DNA of 15,468 bases from an uncultured beta proteobacterium (lineage in GTDB: Bacteria; Pseudomonadota; Gammaproteobacteria; Burkholderiales; Burkholderiaceae_C). Below the pieces are notes generated by a model. That model made no database searches. It saw only the letters and a program-made list of their open reading frames with translations, and was not told where the DNA came from. The stretch covers positions 1 through 15,468 of the forward strand of contig CAISIP010000335.1 of the NCBI GenBank assembly GCA_903885415.1, in the 5' to 3' direction. Shown here one piece after another: positions 14,183-15,468 of the stretch. The position numbers and the translations under genes were made by a program. Position 1 is the stretch's first letter. Each line of letters opens with the position of its first letter.

Positions 14183-14761
14183 ATGGAAAAATCATCGCGG
14201 CGATTGATCGTCGCCATCACCGGCGCTTCGGGAGCGATTTACGGCATCCGCGCGCTGCAGTTGCTGCGCGAACATGGTTCGATCGAAACCCATCTGATTC
14301 TTTCGCCCGCAGCGCTGCGTACCATCCTCGAAGAAACACCGTATGGCGCCGATCAGGTCAAAGCCATGGCCGACGTCGTGCACGAATACCGCGACATCGG
14401 CTCGTCGATTTCAAGCGGTTCGTTTGCCACCTCGGGCATGCTGGTCGCGCCGTGTTCGGTCAAAACCTTGTCGGGCATCGCCAATTGTTATGACAGCGAA
14501 CTCACCGTGCGCGCTGCCGATGTGTGCTTGAAGGAAAGGCGGCGCGTGGTGCTGCTGTTTCGCGAAACCCCGCTGCACGCCGGGCACCTCGCATTGATGC
14601 AACAGGCCAACGCCAACGGTGCTATTGTCATGCCGCCGGTGCCTGCTTTTTACTTTAAACCGCAGACCCTCGATGAAATCATTAACCAGACCGTCGGCCG
14701 CGCGCTGAGCCTGTTCGACATCCACCTCAAGTCGGTACGACGCTGGAAAGAAAATACCTGA
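14183..14761 (+). CDS. ubiX: UbiX flavin prenyltransferase
   Basis: A 192-residue cytoplasmic enzyme that joins dimethylallyl phosphate to reduced FMN, making the prenyl-FMN cofactor of UbiD-type decarboxylases. Clear family motifs are RLIVAITGASGAIYG (FMN-binding start), ISSGSFATSGMLVAPCSVKTLSGIA, RAADVCLKERRRVVLLFRETPLHAGHLALM, MPPVPAFYFKP and a C-terminal DEIINQTVGRAL. It is very close in pattern to E. coli UbiX. I chose the ATG at 14183 because family members begin right at the first beta-strand. An in-frame ATG at 14090 would add 31 basic residues with no counterpart. The ribosome binding site is weak. It is divergent from the amidohydrolase relic and the decarboxylase cluster. It may serve ubiquinone synthesis, the clustered UbiD enzyme, or both. 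Confidence 0.95.
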   Translation: MEKSSRRLIVAITGASGAIYGIRALQLLREHGSIETHLILSPAALRTILEETPYGADQVKAMADVVHEYRDIGSSISSGSFATSGMLVAPCSVKTLSGIANCYDSELTVRAADVCLKERRRVVLLFRETPLHAGHLALMQQANANGAIVMPPVPAFYFKPQTLDEIINQTVGRALSLFDIHLKSVRRWKENT

Positions 14762-14854
14762 ACACGGGCATTAGCGAACGCCGGGCAGCAGCAGGTCGGC
14801 CGGTCGATCTATTGGCGACATGTGGCGCTGCGGCGCAATCTGGCACTGCGCTGC

Positions 14855-14876
14855 GTTCTACCTAAGTTCTACCTAA
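14855..14876. repeat. Two-copy 11-bp direct repeat
   Basis: GTTCTACCTAA is repeated twice head to tail in the gap between ubiX and the tRNA gene. The rest of that 170-bp gap shows no gene. The repeat may be a simple duplication. Confidence 0.85.
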
Positions 14877-14933
14877 ACCGATAGTCCTTGGTACTGCCAA
14901 GCTGTTGATTCATAACAACTATTTGGAAATTGT

Positions 14934-15020
14934 TGGTGCCGGAGGCCGGAATCGAACCGGCACGGGTGTTACCCCGCGGGATTTTGAGTCCCGTGCGTCT
15001 ACCAATTTCACCACTCCGGC
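14934..15020 (-). tRNA. tRNA-Leu, anticodon CAA
   Basis: An 87-nt class II tRNA on the minus strand, including an encoded CCA. The acceptor stem GCCGGAG pairs with CTCCGGC. The D-arm reads TGGTGAAATTGGTAGACGCA. The anticodon stem CGGGA/TCCCG encloses the loop CTCAAAA, giving anticodon CAA (reads UUG). A long variable arm and the T-arm GCCGGTTCGATTCCGGC follow. The length and variable arm fit leucine tRNAs, and the loop matches E. coli tRNA-Leu(CAA) in all but one position. It is divergent from cysM. Confidence 0.96.
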
Positions 15021-15039
15021 GACGCTGAGTCAGCGGGAA

Positions 15040-15048
15040 ATTATGGCA
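15040..15048 (-). promoter_or_regulatory. Candidate extended -10 promoter of tRNA-Leu
   Basis: On the minus strand TGC followed by CATAAT forms an extended -10 element (CATAAT at 15040-15045). Transcription would start near 15033, 13 nt before the tRNA. No good -35 at normal spacing is seen. It lies only 12 nt before the cysM ATG, so RNA polymerase here would overlap the cysM leader. Confidence 0.45.
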
Positions 15049-15059
15049 CAGTGCGGGTC

Positions 15060-15468
15060 ATGCATTACCCAACCATCGAAGACGCCATCGGCAAGACGCC
15101 GATGGTTGCTCTGCAGCGCATCGGTGCTGCACAAGACCAAGCCAGTGGCAACGTTGTCCTGGGGAAACTTGAGGGCAACAACCCGGCCGGTTCGGTGAAA
15201 GACCGACCCGCTTTGTCGATGATCCGACGTGCGCAGGAGCGCGGCGACATCAAGCCGGGCGACACGCTGATCGAGGCCACATCGGGCAATACCGGCATCG
15301 CACTGGCAATGGCCGCCGCCATCAAGGGCTATCGCATGGTACTGATCATGCCCGAGGATCTTTCGATCGAGCGGGCGCAGACGATGAGGGCTTTTGGCGC
15401 CGAATTGATCCTCACGCCCAAGAGCGCCGGCATGGAGTACGCGCGCGATCTGGCCGGGCAATTGGAAA
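15060..15468 (+). CDS. cysM: Cysteine synthase B (3' partial)
   Basis: A cytoplasmic PLP enzyme that makes cysteine from O-acetylserine and sulfide or thiosulfate. The first 136 residues are visible; the frame is still open at the window edge. The opening YPTIEDAIGKTPMVALQRI is typical of CysM. The PLP-binding lysine is Lys47 in NPAGSVKDR, and the phosphate-binding loop is TSGNTG (74-79). The text that follows (ALAMAAAIKGYRMVLIMPEDLSIER) and the short loop before NVVLGKLEGNN separate CysM from CysK. The ATG at 15060 gives the standard N-terminus, with no strong ribosome binding site. The divergent tRNA-Leu starts 39 nt away. No other sulfur gene is in view. Confidence 0.94.
   Translation, partial: MHYPTIEDAIGKTPMVALQRIGAAQDQASGNVVLGKLEGNNPAGSVKDRPALSMIRRAQERGDIKPGDTLIEATSGNTGIALAMAAAIKGYRMVLIMPEDLSIERAQTMRAFGAELILTPKSAGMEYARDLAGQLE

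Noticed and set aside
14887..14901. CTTGG/CCAAG hairpin downstream of the tRNA gene, considered as its terminator
   Set aside because: Only five pairs and no T-run after it on the minus strand.

Overview
The window looks like a GC-rich proteobacterial chromosome. The betaproteobacterial type (Burkholderiales, Rhodocyclales or Nitrosomonadales) is the best guess. That guess rests on the UbiX and CysM sequences, a CCA-encoding tRNA-Leu beside cysM, the NMT1/SsuA-type ABC importer and the CZB-tailed GGDEF/EAL protein. It is inference; no marker fixes the species. Both edges cut genes: a signalling protein on the left and cysM on the right. No insertion sequence, phage gene or CRISPR array is visible.

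Left part (1-4278). A 5'-truncated PAS-GGDEF-EAL-CZB cyclic-di-GMP protein on the plus strand is followed by about 440 bp without a convincing gene. Next comes a TPR protein of the TTC38-like type. It converges on a small TIGR02444/DUF2390 gene, and a 10-bp hairpin covers both stop codons.

Centre (4321-13375, all minus strand). In transcription order the genes are: a Glyoxalase_3/VOC protein, a GntR-FCD regulator, a PaaI-type hotdog thioesterase, an AMP-forming acyl-CoA ligase, a zinc-less MDR oxidoreductase, an ABC importer (permease, periplasmic binding protein, ATPase) and a UbiD-family prenyl-FMN decarboxylase. The TIGR02444 gene follows. An extended -10 promoter candidate precedes the VOC gene. 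A terminator-like hairpin with a T-run lies between the MDR gene and the permease gene, so there may be two transcription units. Together these genes read as a regulated module that could import an aromatic or heteroaromatic acid, activate it to a CoA thioester and decarboxylate it. The substrate cannot be read from the sequence. Known systems with related parts are phthaloyl-/isophthaloyl-CoA decarboxylation, furandicarboxylate decarboxylation (HmfFG) and hydroxybenzoate decarboxylation.

Right part (13376-15468). Upstream of the VOC gene lies the wreck of an M20D amidohydrolase gene (hippurate-hydrolase type). It carries an 11-bp tandem repeat array, a poly-C run, an in-frame stop and frameshifts, including one inside the zinc-binding HACGHDG motif. 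Divergent from it is ubiX, the flavin prenyltransferase that makes the cofactor required by UbiD enzymes. The window ends with tRNA-Leu(CAA) on the minus strand and a divergent, 3'-truncated cysM.
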